Origin: Halobellus limi
Lineage (GTDB): Archaea > Halobacteriota > Halobacteria > Halobacteriales > Haloferacaceae
Length of the DNA: 64,000 nucleotides
Assembly: GCF_004799685.1 (NCBI RefSeq)
Contig: NZ_CP031311.1
Span: 806,001-870,000, forward strand
Reading direction: 5' to 3'
Under the pieces are notes generated by a model. That model had not been told where the DNA came from, searched no databases, and saw only the letters and a list, made by a program, of their open reading frames with translations. The position numbers and the translations under genes are program-made. Of this stretch, positions 15,445-24,734 are shown one piece after another (within the stretch, counting starts at the first letter, position 1; the number at the start of each line of letters is the position of its first letter).

Positions 15445-18400
15445 TCAGTTCGCCCGCGCGACGTCAGTCTGAACCGCCGAGTCGCTCAGACTCGACTGCG
15501 TGTCGGACGTTGAGCCGTCAGATCCGTCGGTACTCCCCGACTCGTCGGTAGACTCACTATCGCCGGACCCGCCGCCGATCTGCAGCTCCTGTTCGGTGCG
15601 TTCGAGTTCGACGCTCACGGTGCCGTCGTCGTCACCGTTGACGTCGCCCTCCGAGACCGAGAGGTTCGACTGGTAGGTGACGATCGACCCGTTCTCGAAC
15701 GTTCCGGGCGAGGAGATCGTGTACGGGCTCGTCGCGCGCACGCTGACGTTCGTGTAGCCGTTCTCCGGGCCGTACTCGTCGTAGCCGGCCGTCGAGTACG
15801 GCAGCGTCATCTCGAAGTTGCCGTTCTCGTCCGTCTCCGCGCGCTGGGTGTAGGCGAACGTCGAGTTCGTGTTCGGGATCCGGAGTTCGACCTGCGCGGT
15901 CACGTTGGTGTTCGCGGGCGCGCCGCTGCCCTCGACCGTCGCGCCGGGCACGCGCTCGAAGGTCTTCACCCACGCGGGGTTGCTCGGGACGGTCGCCTGC
16001 GGGTTGATGCCGGCGATCTGCGCCTCGCGGCCGGTCGTCCGGAGGATGGAGTTCGCGGCCGAGGTGTCGCTCACGTGCGCGAGACGGTAGTGTTCGAGCG
16101 CCTCGACGCGCTCGGCCGGGTACTGGCCGACGCCGCCGATCTGGGCACTGTCGTCCTCCTCGACGTAGGATTCGGCGGCGCTCATATTATCGAAGGTCTG
16201 CACGAACGTCCCTTCGCCCTGCGGGTTGGCGGGAACGGTCACCGCTTCGCCGCCGCCGGTCTGAACCTGGCGGTCCTCCCAGTCGACGACGATCGGCGAG
16301 GGCGTCTGAGCGCTGCCGTGGTAGTAGTACAGCTTCGTCATCGTGCTGTTGTAGAAGCGCTGGGTGCGAACCGAGGTGGTGCCGACGAACTGCCCCTCGT
16401 TCTCGTCGTCGAAGCGGTAGAGCGTCCGGACGAAGTCGTCGCGAGAGACGTTCTCTTCCGCGTCGTAGAAGACGGTCGGCGCGCCGAACTTCGAGCCGGG
16501 CGTCGCCATCTGCCAGTCGACCATCACGTAGCGGGTCTGATCGCCCTCGGTGCTCTGGGAAGTGAGGACCTCTTCCGATTGGGTCTCATTCGGCGCGAGC
16601 AGGAAGTTCGCGGCCGACGTGGCACCCTGCTGGAACGGGTTGGCGTTCGGAACCCGCTCGCCCTCGACGGTGATCCAGTGGCCGTAGTCCCACCAGGACA
16701 TCACGCCGTAGGCGCCCTCCGGATACTCGAAGTCGTCGGTTCGCTCGTAGGTGCCGTAGTACTGCATCTGCTCGGCGTTCCCCGCACCGCCGAGGTTACC
16801 CTCCTCGGGGGTGTTGCCCTGCATCCACTCCAGCGACTCGTCCCACACGGTGACCGCGCCTGGACCGTTGTTCTGCGCGGACTGCCACGCGGGCGACGTC
16901 TGGGTGTTGCCGACGGTGATCGGGACGGCGAGCGCCGGTCCGAGGATCAGAAGGATGGAGGCGACGACCGCGAGCACCTGATACCCGTCGATGTCGTCGA
17001 CGGCCTCGCGCGCGGAGACGTCGAGGTCCACCCAGCTGAGGATCTGTCCGAAGAGGTAGGCGTTGAAGACGGCGACGACGATGGCCAGATAGTAGTTGAA
17101 GCGCACTTGCGTGAACGCCATCGACGTGATGAAGACGGCCCAGACGACGAGGAACAGTTTGTCGGCGTCGTAGTCTGCGAGGAACGTGGAACCGACGATG
17201 AGCGCCGAGACGATGAGCAGGCCGGCGACCTGCTCGTCGACGCCGGTGACGCTCTCGATCCCGCCGGGGATGGCCGGGACGAGGAAGATGAGCGCGATGA
17301 CCGCGAGTGCGCCGGCGACGTAGCCGTACGCCCGCGTGGAGCCTCTCTTGACGAGCGGGCGTGTGTGCAACCAGACTGCGGCCGCGAGGCCGGTGAAGAA
17401 CGTCAGGCCGTATTCGATCGAGATCCGACCGGCCGCCTCGACGCCGTAGCGCTGGAGGGTCGACGGCGCGATGAAGGGCTGGGCCTCACCGATGGTTCGG
17501 GCGGTCGCGCCCGCGGAAAAGCCGACGATGCGGAGGAGGTTGTTAGCGATCGAGTCGACGACTCCGATCGGAAGGATTGCGAGAACGCCGATTCCGACGA
17601 CGGCGATACCGGCGACCGCGACGGGATAGAGGTTCGTGTCGAGGTTAGTGCTCTCCCATACGCGGGCGAGCCAGGAAAAGAAGACGGCTGCGACGGCGAC
17701 GCTCAACGCGGCCCCTGGTTGAAGCAGCGATGGGTCGTTCGTCGAAAACGACGTGATTTCGAGAGAGATCAAAGCCATCACGGCCACGACGAACATACTC
17801 GTCGCGACGGCGAACGCGGTCGGTTCGGGCGTCCGTTCATTGACGACGTCGCTCGGTATCTTGACTAGAAGGAAGACGCCGACGATTCCCACGAGGACGA
17901 CGCCCGGCGGCCACGTCCAGATGTAGATCCCGACGAGGAAACCGGCGAAGAGGCTCCACTTCAGCGGCTCCGAGAGCGTGTCGACTTCGCGCCTCTCGAA
18001 CAACTCCTCGCGTATGACTTCCCAGACCGGCATCGTTTCCTCGGCCTTCTGGAGCGCGACGACGAGTCCCGCGACGCCGAGCGCCATCACGAGCGGTTCG
18101 ACCGCGTTGTGGTCGGCGACGCCGACGAGGGTCCGGTTGAGGAACGAGCCGGGTAGCAGCATCAGCACGACTGCCCCGAAGAGACCCGAAAGTCGTCCAG
18201 CGAGGCGCTTTCCGATGAAATACACCGGAATCACCGCGAGCGCGCCGGCGACTGCGGGCGCGACGAGGAGCGTTTTTGCCACGAGTTCGGGACTGGGCGA
18301 TCCTAGACCGACGATCAGTGCGACGGTCGCGACGATCTGATCATAGAGCGTTCCGAACTGGCCGGCGAACGTGCCGTAAGGGAATCCAGTCCACGGATCG

Positions 18401-18636
18401 AACGGCATCGTAGATGGCCAGTTTTGGACCGTATACATCGTCGATCTGTAGTGATACCACGCGTCGTTTCCCGAGAAGAATACCTCACCGTCTCGGATGA
18501 AGTTCGAGTACGATTGCATCCGGAAGGCGAACATCGCACCGACCACGAGGAGGAGTGCGGGGATCTGATACCAGTCTTCCACCAGATCGAGGATCGACTG
18601 ACCCCTTCCATCGTCTGTTTCGCTGCGCGAACCCAT
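15445..18636 (-). CDS. aglB: Oligosaccharyltransferase AglB (N-glycosylation)
   Basis: This 1063-residue membrane enzyme (STT3 family) transfers lipid-linked glycans to Asn in N-X-S/T sequons on the cell surface. Its ~500-residue N-terminal part holds about 13 membrane helices; the first external loop carries the catalytic acidic motif GNDAWYHYR (Asp58), and VADHNAVEP is also present. The soluble domain contains the diagnostic WWDYG at residues 648-652. The C-terminus adds beta-rich domains and a Ser/Asp/Gly tail. The ATG at 18636 is chosen because the 164 upstream in-frame codons overlap the divergent glmU-like gene and lack family features. A VapC remnant lies just past its stop. It anchors one end of the glycan locus. 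Confidence 0.95.
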   Translation of the reverse strand: MGSRSETDDGRGQSILDLVEDWYQIPALLLVVGAMFAFRMQSYSNFIRDGEVFFSGNDAWYHYRSTMYTVQNWPSTMPFDPWTGFPYGTFAGQFGTLYDQIVATVALIVGLGSPSPELVAKTLLVAPAVAGALAVIPVYFIGKRLAGRLSGLFGAVVLMLLPGSFLNRTLVGVADHNAVEPLVMALGVAGLVVALQKAEETMPVWEVIREELFERREVDTLSEPLKWSLFAGFLVGIYIWTWPPGVVLVGIVGVFLLVKIPSDVVNERTPEPTAFAVATSMFVVAVMALISLEITSFSTNDPSLLQPGAALSVAVAAVFFSWLARVWESTNLDTNLYPVAVAGIAVVGIGVLAILPIGVVDSIANNLLRIVGFSAGATARTIGEAQPFIAPSTLQRYGVEAAGRISIEYGLTFFTGLAAAVWLHTRPLVKRGSTRAYGYVAGALAVIALIFLVPAIPGGIESVTGVDEQVAGLLIVSALIVGSTFLADYDADKLFLVVWAVFITSMAFTQVRFNYYLAIVVAVFNAYLFGQILSWVDLDVSAREAVDDIDGYQVLAVVASILLILGPALAVPITVGNTQTSPAWQSAQNNGPGAVTVWDESLEWMQGNTPEEGNLGGAGNAEQMQYYGTYERTDDFEYPEGAYGVMSWWDYGHWITVEGERVPNANPFQQGATSAANFLLAPNETQSEEVLTSQSTEGDQTRYVMVDWQMATPGSKFGAPTVFYDAEENVSRDDFVRTLYRFDDENEGQFVGTTSVRTQRFYNSTMTKLYYYHGSAQTPSPIVVDWEDRQVQTGGGEAVTVPANPQGEGTFVQTFDNMSAAESYVEEDDSAQIGGVGQYPAERVEALEHYRLAHVSDTSAANSILRTTGREAQIAGINPQATVPSNPAWVKTFERVPGATVEGSGAPANTNVTAQVELRIPNTNSTFAYTQRAETDENGNFEMTLPYSTAGYDEYGPENGYTNVSVRATSPYTISSPGTFENGSIVTYQSNLSVSEGDVNGDDDGTVSVELERTEQELQIGGGSGDSESTDESGSTDGSDGSTSDTQSSLSDSAVQTDVARAN

Positions 18637-18867
18637 TATGGAGTGACTGTTTCGGAAAGGGCGAATAAGCCTTGTGAAGTGTCGATTACAGAGATACGAT
18701 TTTTCAAACCCGCGCTGGTAAGCAATACCGTAATTACCTGTCTTCTCGGTCATAAGGCTATTTGCGGCGGTTACTCCACGCATAAAAAAGTGGGACCTGC
18801 GGGCCGTCGGGTATCGAGAATGGGTGTCCTCCGGAAAACATATCACGCGGGATACGGACCCCAATGT

Positions 18868-20031
18868 ATGAAAGCGGTTATTCTCGCGGCCGGAGAGGGG
18901 ACACGTCTCGAGCCCCTCACGGCCGTGCGGCCGAAACCGATGCTTCCAGTGGCGAACAAGCCGCTGCTCGAATACGTGGTTGAGGCCGCAGCCGAGGCAG
19001 GAATCGACGAGATCGTCATCGTCGTGGGGTACAAACGCGAGCGGATACAGAACCACTTCGGCGACGGCGACGACTGGGGCGTCGATATAGAGTACGTCCT
19101 TCAGGAGAAACAGCTCGGAACCGGACACGCGATCCTCCAGGTGGAAGACGTGGTCGGAGACGAGTTCGTCGTACTGAACGGAGACTTGATTATGGGAAGC
19201 GAATCCGTCGAGCGGCTCGTTCGACGGCGCGAGGCTACGGGAAACACGGTGATGAGCGTTATCCGCTCACGGCAACCGTCGGCATACGGCGTCGTCGAAC
19301 TCGACGGCGACACCGTGGTGAGCGTCGTCGAGAAACCACCGGAACACACCCAGCCGTCGAACCTGATCAACGCGGGTGCGTACGCGTTCGACCGGTCGAT
19401 ATTCGACGCGATACGGGAGACCGACTCGCCAGGCGAACAAGCGATAACCGACACCCTCTCGCGGATCGCCGGTCACGGCGACATCGAGGGAGTTCGGTTC
19501 GAGGGACAGTGGCTCGACGTCTCGCACCTCTGGGATCTGTTGTCGGTGAACGGGAGGATCCTCGATCATATGGCTGCCGCGGATCACCCGTCAGTATCGG
19601 TCCACGAATCGGCAGTGGTTTCCGACAACTGCGTCGTCGGCCCTGACACGTACGTCCGAGCGAACGCGACGGTCCTTCCGGGCGTTTCGCTCGGCGCTAA
19701 CGTCGAAGTTGGATCGAACGCGGTCGTCTCGAACAGTGTCGTGTTCGCGGACGCGACGATCGAACCTGGCGCGGTCGTTCGGGATTGCATCGTCGGCGAG
19801 AACGCGACAGTCGGCGAGAACGCGACAGTCAGTGGCGGCGACACCGACATCGTCGTGAACGGCAATCACTACGAGAACGTCCGTCTCGGGGGTGTCGTCG
19901 GAGACAACGCGGATCTCGGCGGCGGCGTGACGGTTTCGCCAGGGACCGTGATCGGGAACGGCACGACCGTCGCTACCGGCGCGTCCGTCTCCGGGCGGAT
20001 CGAATCGAACGCGACTGTTCGGAGGGGATAA
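18868..20031 (+). CDS. GlmU-like bifunctional sugar-1-phosphate nucleotidyltransferase/acyltransferase
   Basis: This 387-residue protein starts with the nucleotidyltransferase signature MKAVILAAGEGTRLEPLT and RPKPMLPVANKPLLEY, followed by the metal-site VVLNGDLIMG and VVEKPPE. From about residue 245 it changes to a left-handed beta-helix of hexapeptide repeats (ATVGENATVSGG, AVVSNSVVFADATIEPGAVV), the acyltransferase half. With glmS 1 nt downstream it likely makes UDP-GlcNAc: GlmS makes glucosamine-6-P and this enzyme acetylates and uridylylates glucosamine-1-P. Phosphoglucosamine mutase is not in the window. It diverges from aglB. Thymidylyl- or other NDP-sugar formation is an alternative. 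Confidence 0.85.
   Translation: MKAVILAAGEGTRLEPLTAVRPKPMLPVANKPLLEYVVEAAAEAGIDEIVIVVGYKRERIQNHFGDGDDWGVDIEYVLQEKQLGTGHAILQVEDVVGDEFVVLNGDLIMGSESVERLVRRREATGNTVMSVIRSRQPSAYGVVELDGDTVVSVVEKPPEHTQPSNLINAGAYAFDRSIFDAIRETDSPGEQAITDTLSRIAGHGDIEGVRFEGQWLDVSHLWDLLSVNGRILDHMAAADHPSVSVHESAVVSDNCVVGPDTYVRANATVLPGVSLGANVEVGSNAVVSNSVVFADATIEPGAVVRDCIVGENATVGENATVSGGDTDIVVNGNHYENVRLGGVVGDNADLGGGVTVSPGTVIGNGTTVATGASVSGRIESNATVRRG
19793..19828 (+). repeat. 18-nt perfect tandem repeat in the beta-helix coding region
   Basis: Two identical 18-nt units (tcggcgagaacgcgacag) at 19793-19810 and 19811-19828 encode consecutive GENATV hexapeptides, i.e. one rung of the left-handed beta-helix each. The perfect DNA identity points to a recent in-frame duplication of a rung. 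Confidence 0.8.
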
Positions 20032-20032
20032 G

Positions 20033-21838
20033 ATGTGTGGAATCGTCGGCTACGTCGGCAGTTCGGAAGCGCTCCCGATTCTGGCGACCGGGCTCAAGAA
20101 CCTGGAGTACCGCGGGTACGATTCCGCGGGTATCGCGCTCGCCGACGGGGACGGCATCGAAGTCCACAAGCAGGCGGGCGAGATCGACGATCTGGAACTT
20201 CCCAGCAACTCGCCTGAGACGATCGGCGTCGGGCACACGCGCTGGAGCACGCACGGGGAACCGACGGACGCGAACGCGCACCCGCACGTCGACTGCACGG
20301 GCGACGTCGCCGTCGTCCACAACGGAATCATCGAGAACTACGCGACGCTCAGAGACGAGCTGGAACGGAGCGGGCACGAGTTCACCAGTGAGACCGACAC
20401 CGAGGTCGTCCCGCACCTCGTCGAAGAGGAACTCGAAGGCGGTGCGTCGCTCCCGGAGGCCGTCGAGGCGGTCGTCGAGCGCCTGCACGGGAGTTACGCG
20501 CTCGGCGTCGTCACGCCCGAGTACGACGGCATCGTCGCGACTCGCCGAGGCAGCCCGCTCGTCGTCGGCCACGGCGACACGGGAAATTTCATTGCGAGCG
20601 ATGTCACCGCGTTTCTCGAACACACGCGTCGCGTCTCCTACATCGAAGACGGCGACATCGCCTACGTCACGGCGGACGACGTCGTCGTAGAGCAGGACGG
20701 TCAACGGGTGGAGCGGGCGGTGGAGACTGTCGAGTGGGAGGCGGAGGCCGCAGAGAAGGGCGGGTACGAGCACTATATGCTCAAGGAGATTCACGAACAG
20801 CCGACGGCGCTCAGACAGGCGATCTCCGGTCGACTGGACGAGTTACACGGCGACGTCGACCTCGACATCGAACTCCCCGAGGAGTACCTCCAGTCGCTGG
20901 AGGAAATCCAGATCGTCGCCTGCGGGACGTCGTATCACGCGGGGATGGTCGCCGCGCAGCTGTTCGAAGAGCACGCGTCGGTCCGGACGTCGGTCGAGAT
21001 CGCGAGCGAGTACGAGTTCCAGGGCGGGCGTGATCCGTGGCGGACGCTCGTCGTCGCCGTCACGCAGAGCGGCGAGACGGCGGACACGCTCTCGGCGCTC
21101 AGAAAGGCGAATCGGAGCGGCGCTCGTACGCTCGCGGTGACGAACACCGTCGGCAGCACGGCGACTCGCGAGGCGGATCACACGCTGTACATCCGCGCGG
21201 GGCCGGAGATCGGCGTCGCCGCGACGAAGACCTTCGCCTCGCAGGTCGCGACGCTCACGCTCCTTTCGGTGTATCTGGGTCGCCATCGTAGCGAGTTGGG
21301 ATCGAGTCGCGCGAGCGACGTGCTCGCGAGCGTTCGAAACCTCCCGGGAGCCGTCCAGCAGGCGCTGGACGCCGAGTCGCAGGTGCTCGAAGTCGCGGAA
21401 ACGTACGTCGACAGCGACGCGTTCTTCTTCATCGGTCGCGAGCTCGGCTATCCGGTCGCGCTGGAGGGGGCGCTCAAGCTCAAGGAGATCTCCTACGACC
21501 ACGCGGAGGGGTTCGCCGCCGGCGAGCTCAAACACGGCCCGCTCGCGCTCGTCACACCGAATACGCCCACCTTAGCCGTGCTCACAGAGGGAACGCGTTC
21601 GAAGGAGACGCTGAACAACGTCAAGGAGGTCGAATCCAGGGGGTCGCCTGTCGTGGGGTGTTCGTCGCTCGAAGACGGCGGGCTTCTGGACGCGGCGTTC
21701 GACGTCCCCGAGATCGGCGTGATGGAGCCGCTCGTCGCGAACGTCTATCTCCAGTTGTTCGCCTACCACGTCGCGAACCTGAAGGGCCGGCCGATCGACA
21801 AGCCGCGGAACCTGGCGAAGAGCGTTACGGTGGAGTGA
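20033..21838 (+). CDS. glmS: Glutamine:fructose-6-phosphate aminotransferase (isomerizing)
   Basis: This 601-residue enzyme makes glucosamine-6-phosphate. The start MCGIVGYVGSSEAL places the catalytic Cys at position 2 after Met removal, and YRGYDSAGIAL and the HTRWSTHGEPTDANAHPH loop complete the N-terminal glutaminase. Two SIS sugar-isomerase domains follow: ACGTSYHAGMVA and SGETADTLSAL, then RELGYPVALEGALKLKEISY near the end. It ends with KPRNLAKSVTVE, the typical GlmS C-terminus. It lies 1 nt after the glmU-like gene, so the pair forms an operon feeding UDP-GlcNAc to glycan synthesis. It converges on the epimerase gene with a 20-nt gap. Confidence 0.97.
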   Translation: MCGIVGYVGSSEALPILATGLKNLEYRGYDSAGIALADGDGIEVHKQAGEIDDLELPSNSPETIGVGHTRWSTHGEPTDANAHPHVDCTGDVAVVHNGIIENYATLRDELERSGHEFTSETDTEVVPHLVEEELEGGASLPEAVEAVVERLHGSYALGVVTPEYDGIVATRRGSPLVVGHGDTGNFIASDVTAFLEHTRRVSYIEDGDIAYVTADDVVVEQDGQRVERAVETVEWEAEAAEKGGYEHYMLKEIHEQPTALRQAISGRLDELHGDVDLDIELPEEYLQSLEEIQIVACGTSYHAGMVAAQLFEEHASVRTSVEIASEYEFQGGRDPWRTLVVAVTQSGETADTLSALRKANRSGARTLAVTNTVGSTATREADHTLYIRAGPEIGVAATKTFASQVATLTLLSVYLGRHRSELGSSRASDVLASVRNLPGAVQQALDAESQVLEVAETYVDSDAFFFIGRELGYPVALEGALKLKEISYDHAEGFAAGELKHGPLALVTPNTPTLAVLTEGTRSKETLNNVKEVESRGSPVVGCSSLEDGGLLDAAFDVPEIGVMEPLVANVYLQLFAYHVANLKGRPIDKPRNLAKSVTVE

Positions 21839-21858
21839 GCGTCGACATTTAACCCTAA

Positions 21859-22842
21859 TTAGGAGTTCCGGACGAGCGGTTCGTACCACTCGCGGTTCGC
21901 CTCGTACCAGTCGATGAACTTCGAGACGCCTTCGCGGATGTCCGTGGTGGGCTCGTAGTCGATCAGCTCACCGGCTTTCGAGACGTCGGCGTGGGTGTGT
22001 CGCGCGTCGGCGTCTTTCGCCTCCTCGTGGACGATGTCGACGTCTGCGCCCGTCTCGGCGACGATGTACTCGGCGAGCTCTCGGATCGAGATGTTGTCGT
22101 TCGAGCCGACGTTCATCGACTCGCCGTCGGCGTCGCTCGTCTCCAGTAGCGTGCGGTTCGCCTCGACGACGTCGTCGATGAACGTGAAGTCGCGCGTCTG
22201 CTCGCCGTCGCCGTAGATGATCGGCGGTTCCCCGTTCAGACAGCGCGAGACGAAGTTCGAGATGGCCATATTCGGACGCATCCGCGGGCCGTAGACGGTG
22301 AAGTATCGGAGATTTACGGTCGAGAGGTCGCGGAGGTCGTCGTAGACGTTGCAGTAGTGCTCGGCGGCGAGTTTCGTGACCGCGTAGGGACTCTTGGGAT
22401 GGTTCGGGTGGTCCTCGTCGTAGGGGAGGTACTCGGGAACGCCGTAGACCGAGGAGGAAGAGGCGTTCACGACGCGGTCGACGCCGTGATCCGCGGCGGC
22501 TTCGAGGACGGTCACGATGCCGTCGATGTTGCTCTCGTTGTAGGCCTTCGGGTGCTCGACGCTCGTTCGGACGCCGGCCTTCGATGCCTGATGGAAAATC
22601 ACGTCGACGTCGTTCGAGGCGACGACCTCGTCGACCAACTCCTCGTCCGTCGTCGAGCCCTCGACGAACTCGAAGTGGTCGTCACCCGCTTCGTGGCATA
22701 CTTCGAGGTTGTGTTCCTTGATGCCGAGGTCGTAGTACGGATCGAGATTGTCCAGGACGACGACGCGGTGGCCCGCGTCAAGGAACCCTTCGGCGAGGTT
22801 CGAGCCGATGAATCCGGCACCCCCGGTGACTAGCACTTGCAT
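21859..22842 (-). CDS. NAD-dependent sugar-nucleotide epimerase (GalE/WbpP-like)
   Basis: This 327-residue extended short-chain dehydrogenase has MQVLVTGGAGFIGSNLAEGF as its NAD-binding start. The catalytic set is Ser in NASSSSVYG and SPYAVTK (YxxxK), with the substrate-end motif GDGEQTRDFTFIDDVV. The family interconverts UDP-hexose stereoisomers at C4 (glucose/galactose, GlcNAc/GalNAc) or uronic acid forms. It sits 14 nt downstream of aglF on the same strand, so it may act on the UDP-glucose or UDP-glucuronate made by AglF and AglM. Exact substrate cannot be told. Confidence 0.8.
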   Translation of the reverse strand: MQVLVTGGAGFIGSNLAEGFLDAGHRVVVLDNLDPYYDLGIKEHNLEVCHEAGDDHFEFVEGSTTDEELVDEVVASNDVDVIFHQASKAGVRTSVEHPKAYNESNIDGIVTVLEAAADHGVDRVVNASSSSVYGVPEYLPYDEDHPNHPKSPYAVTKLAAEHYCNVYDDLRDLSTVNLRYFTVYGPRMRPNMAISNFVSRCLNGEPPIIYGDGEQTRDFTFIDDVVEANRTLLETSDADGESMNVGSNDNISIRELAEYIVAETGADVDIVHEEAKDADARHTHADVSKAGELIDYEPTTDIREGVSKFIDWYEANREWYEPLVRNS

Positions 22843-22856
22843 ACGGCGGCGTTCGA

Positions 22857-23600
22857 TCAGGCCTCTTTTGTCGGTTCCGGTTCCGACCCCGTGTCGGTCT
22901 GCTGTGATTCGTCGCCAGTGAGGCGTTCCTCCGCTCGGTCGCGGTTCTCGGGATACCCGACGTCGATGCGCCAGCCGTCGAGGCGGATGGCGTCGATTGT
23001 TCGGCCGGACTGAATCAGGAGATCGATCGCGTCAGGGAGTTCGTACTCGCCGCGGTCGGAGGGCTGGACCAGGTGACAGGCGTGGAGGATGGCGGGGGTG
23101 AACGTGTAGAACCCGGTCATCACCAGGTTCGACGGCGGGTCCTCGGGCTTTTCGAGGACCTCCGTGATCTCGCCGTACTTGTTGGTGTTGCAGACGCCGT
23201 AGCGACTCGCCTCCTCGACGAGGAACGCGGCGTCCGCGCGGTCTTCACGCTGTCGGCTGACGACGTCGCCGAGGTTCCCGCGGAAGATGTTGTCTCCCAA
23301 CATCAGCATAAAGTCGTCGACGTACGGCTCGGCCGTGAGGAGCGCGTGTGCGAGCCCCTTCTGCTCGCGCTGGTGCGCGTACGTGATCGGAATTCCACGG
23401 TATTCGTCGCCATAGCGCTCCATAATCTTCTCTTTGAGGTAGCCAACGACGACGAACTCCTCGGCATCGAGGTCGATAAGATCGTCGAAGACGTGCTCGA
23501 CAAGCGGCTTGTCGTTGGCTTCGACGAGGACCTTCGGCTTGTCTTCGGTGAGCGGGCGGAGGCGGGTACCCTTGCCCGCGGCGAGAACGACGGCTTGCAT
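22857..23600 (-). CDS. aglF: UTP--glucose-1-phosphate uridylyltransferase AglF
   Basis: This 247-residue nucleotidyltransferase has the signature MQAVVLAAGKGTRLRPLTEDKPK, metal site MLGDNIFRGNLGDVV, and the stretches YAHQREQKGLAHALL and ATRYG-like EEASRYGVCNTNKYGEITEV that I associate with Haloferax AglF. AglF makes UDP-glucose for the S-layer N-glycan. The C-terminal ~20 residues are an acidic tail (GDESQQTDTGSEPEPTKEA). It heads a two-gene operon with the epimerase downstream and diverges from the dehydratase gene at 23718. The sequence around residue 126-130 may be a few residues shorter than in Haloferax AglF, which an alignment would settle. Confidence 0.85.
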   Translation of the reverse strand: MQAVVLAAGKGTRLRPLTEDKPKVLVEANDKPLVEHVFDDLIDLDAEEFVVVGYLKEKIMERYGDEYRGIPITYAHQREQKGLAHALLTAEPYVDDFMLMLGDNIFRGNLGDVVSRQREDRADAAFLVEEASRYGVCNTNKYGEITEVLEKPEDPPSNLVMTGFYTFTPAILHACHLVQPSDRGEYELPDAIDLLIQSGRTIDAIRLDGWRIDVGYPENRDRAEERLTGDESQQTDTGSEPEPTKEA

Positions 23601-23717
23601 CGTGGGATTTTCTCTTGCCGCTCGGCATAAGTGATGGAATCCAAATAATACGGAATACCGATGTTTTTCAGTACCAATTCAGTAGATTGATGAGGTGGCT
23701 AAAGAAGGTTAGAGTAA

Positions 23718-24734
23718 ATGATTTCCGCTCAGAACGTTCTCCTCACCGGTGGTGCGGGCTCAATCGGTCGCTCACTCATTCCGAGACTCTTAGATCGTAA
23801 TCCGAGTGTCCTCCGAATTCTCGACAACAACGAACCTGGGCTCGCCAGATTAAAATCCCAATTCGACGACGATCGTTGTCGATTTCTGGCAGGTGATATC
23901 CGAGATAAGGAACGGTTGGAGAGGGCAATCGAGGATATTGATATCGTCATTCACACAGCTGCGATGAAACACGTCGATGTCTGTGAATACAATCCCTTCG
24001 AGGCGGTGAAGACGAACACACTCGGCCTCCAGAACGTCGTCGACGCCGCTATCGACTCAAGCGTCGAGCGGGTCCTCTTCACGAGCAGCGACAAGGCAGT
24101 CAGTCCAGCAAACACGATGGGAACGACGAAACTTCTCGGGGAAAAACTGATTACCGCTGGAAACAAACACAGCGGTCGATCTGATCTCCGTCTCGGATCT
24201 GTCCGGTTCGGGAACGTCATCAATTCCTCGCAATCGGTGATACCGCTCTTTACCGAACAGATCCGTGAAGGCGGCCCTGTCACACTCACCGACGAACGGA
24301 TGACTCGATTCTTCCTCACATACGACGACGTATTCGACCTCGTCCAGCAGGCGATCGAACGGATGCGGGGAGGGGAAGTCTTCGTCTACAAGATGCCTGC
24401 AATCCGGATCGAAGACCTCGCAGAAGCGATGATCGAAACTATCGCGCCGAAATATAACTACGATCCGACGGATATCGATATCAAACTGATCGGTCGACGA
24501 CCTGGAGAAACGTTCCACGAGGAGATTATGTCTGATCGAGAAGCAACGCGTGTATACGAGAACGATTCGTTGTATTCTATTCTTCCGGAAACTACGGAAT
24601 ACCTATCCTACGATTCTCCCAAAGGATTTGACGAAGCTAACAGTATCGTCCGCTCGTCAGAAAACGCAGAGAAGCTGACGAAGGAGGAAATCGTAACGCT
24701 TCTGGAACGGAACGGTGTTGGAGGAGACGAATGA
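23718..24734 (+). CDS. CapD/PglF-type UDP-GlcNAc 4,6-dehydratase
   Basis: This 338-residue SDR enzyme removes water from a UDP-HexNAc to make a 4-keto-6-deoxy sugar, step one of nonulosonate or bacillosamine synthesis. It has NVLLTGGAGSIGRSL at the cofactor site, and the diagnostic AAMKHVDVCEYNPFEAV (residues 81-97). The active site reads SSDK (123-126) and TMGTTK (133-138). The usual tyrosine of YxxxK is Met134, as in retaining PglF/CapD/WbpM enzymes; inverting PseB enzymes have Tyr. It lacks the N-terminal membrane helices of full-size CapD. It overlaps the next gene by 4 nt (ATGA) and heads the plus-strand operon. DNA here is visibly AT-richer than the shell genes. Confidence 0.85.
   Translation: MISAQNVLLTGGAGSIGRSLIPRLLDRNPSVLRILDNNEPGLARLKSQFDDDRCRFLAGDIRDKERLERAIEDIDIVIHTAAMKHVDVCEYNPFEAVKTNTLGLQNVVDAAIDSSVERVLFTSSDKAVSPANTMGTTKLLGEKLITAGNKHSGRSDLRLGSVRFGNVINSSQSVIPLFTEQIREGGPVTLTDERMTRFFLTYDDVFDLVQQAIERMRGGEVFVYKMPAIRIEDLAEAMIETIAPKYNYDPTDIDIKLIGRRPGETFHEEIMSDREATRVYENDSLYSILPETTEYLSYDSPKGFDEANSIVRSSENAEKLTKEEIVTLLERNGVGGDE

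Noticed and set aside
15268-15513. 81-codon plus-strand ORF downstream of the lipoprotein gene
   Set aside because: It overlaps the end of aglB and the VapC remnant on the other strand; no recognisable fold.
16075-17868. 597-codon plus-strand frame antisense to aglB
   Set aside because: Acidic/Arg-rich composition without motifs; aglB on the other strand is unmistakable.
18637-19128. 164-codon upstream extension of aglB
   Set aside because: Overlaps the divergent glmU-like gene and lacks AglB features; the ATG at 18636 gives a normal start.
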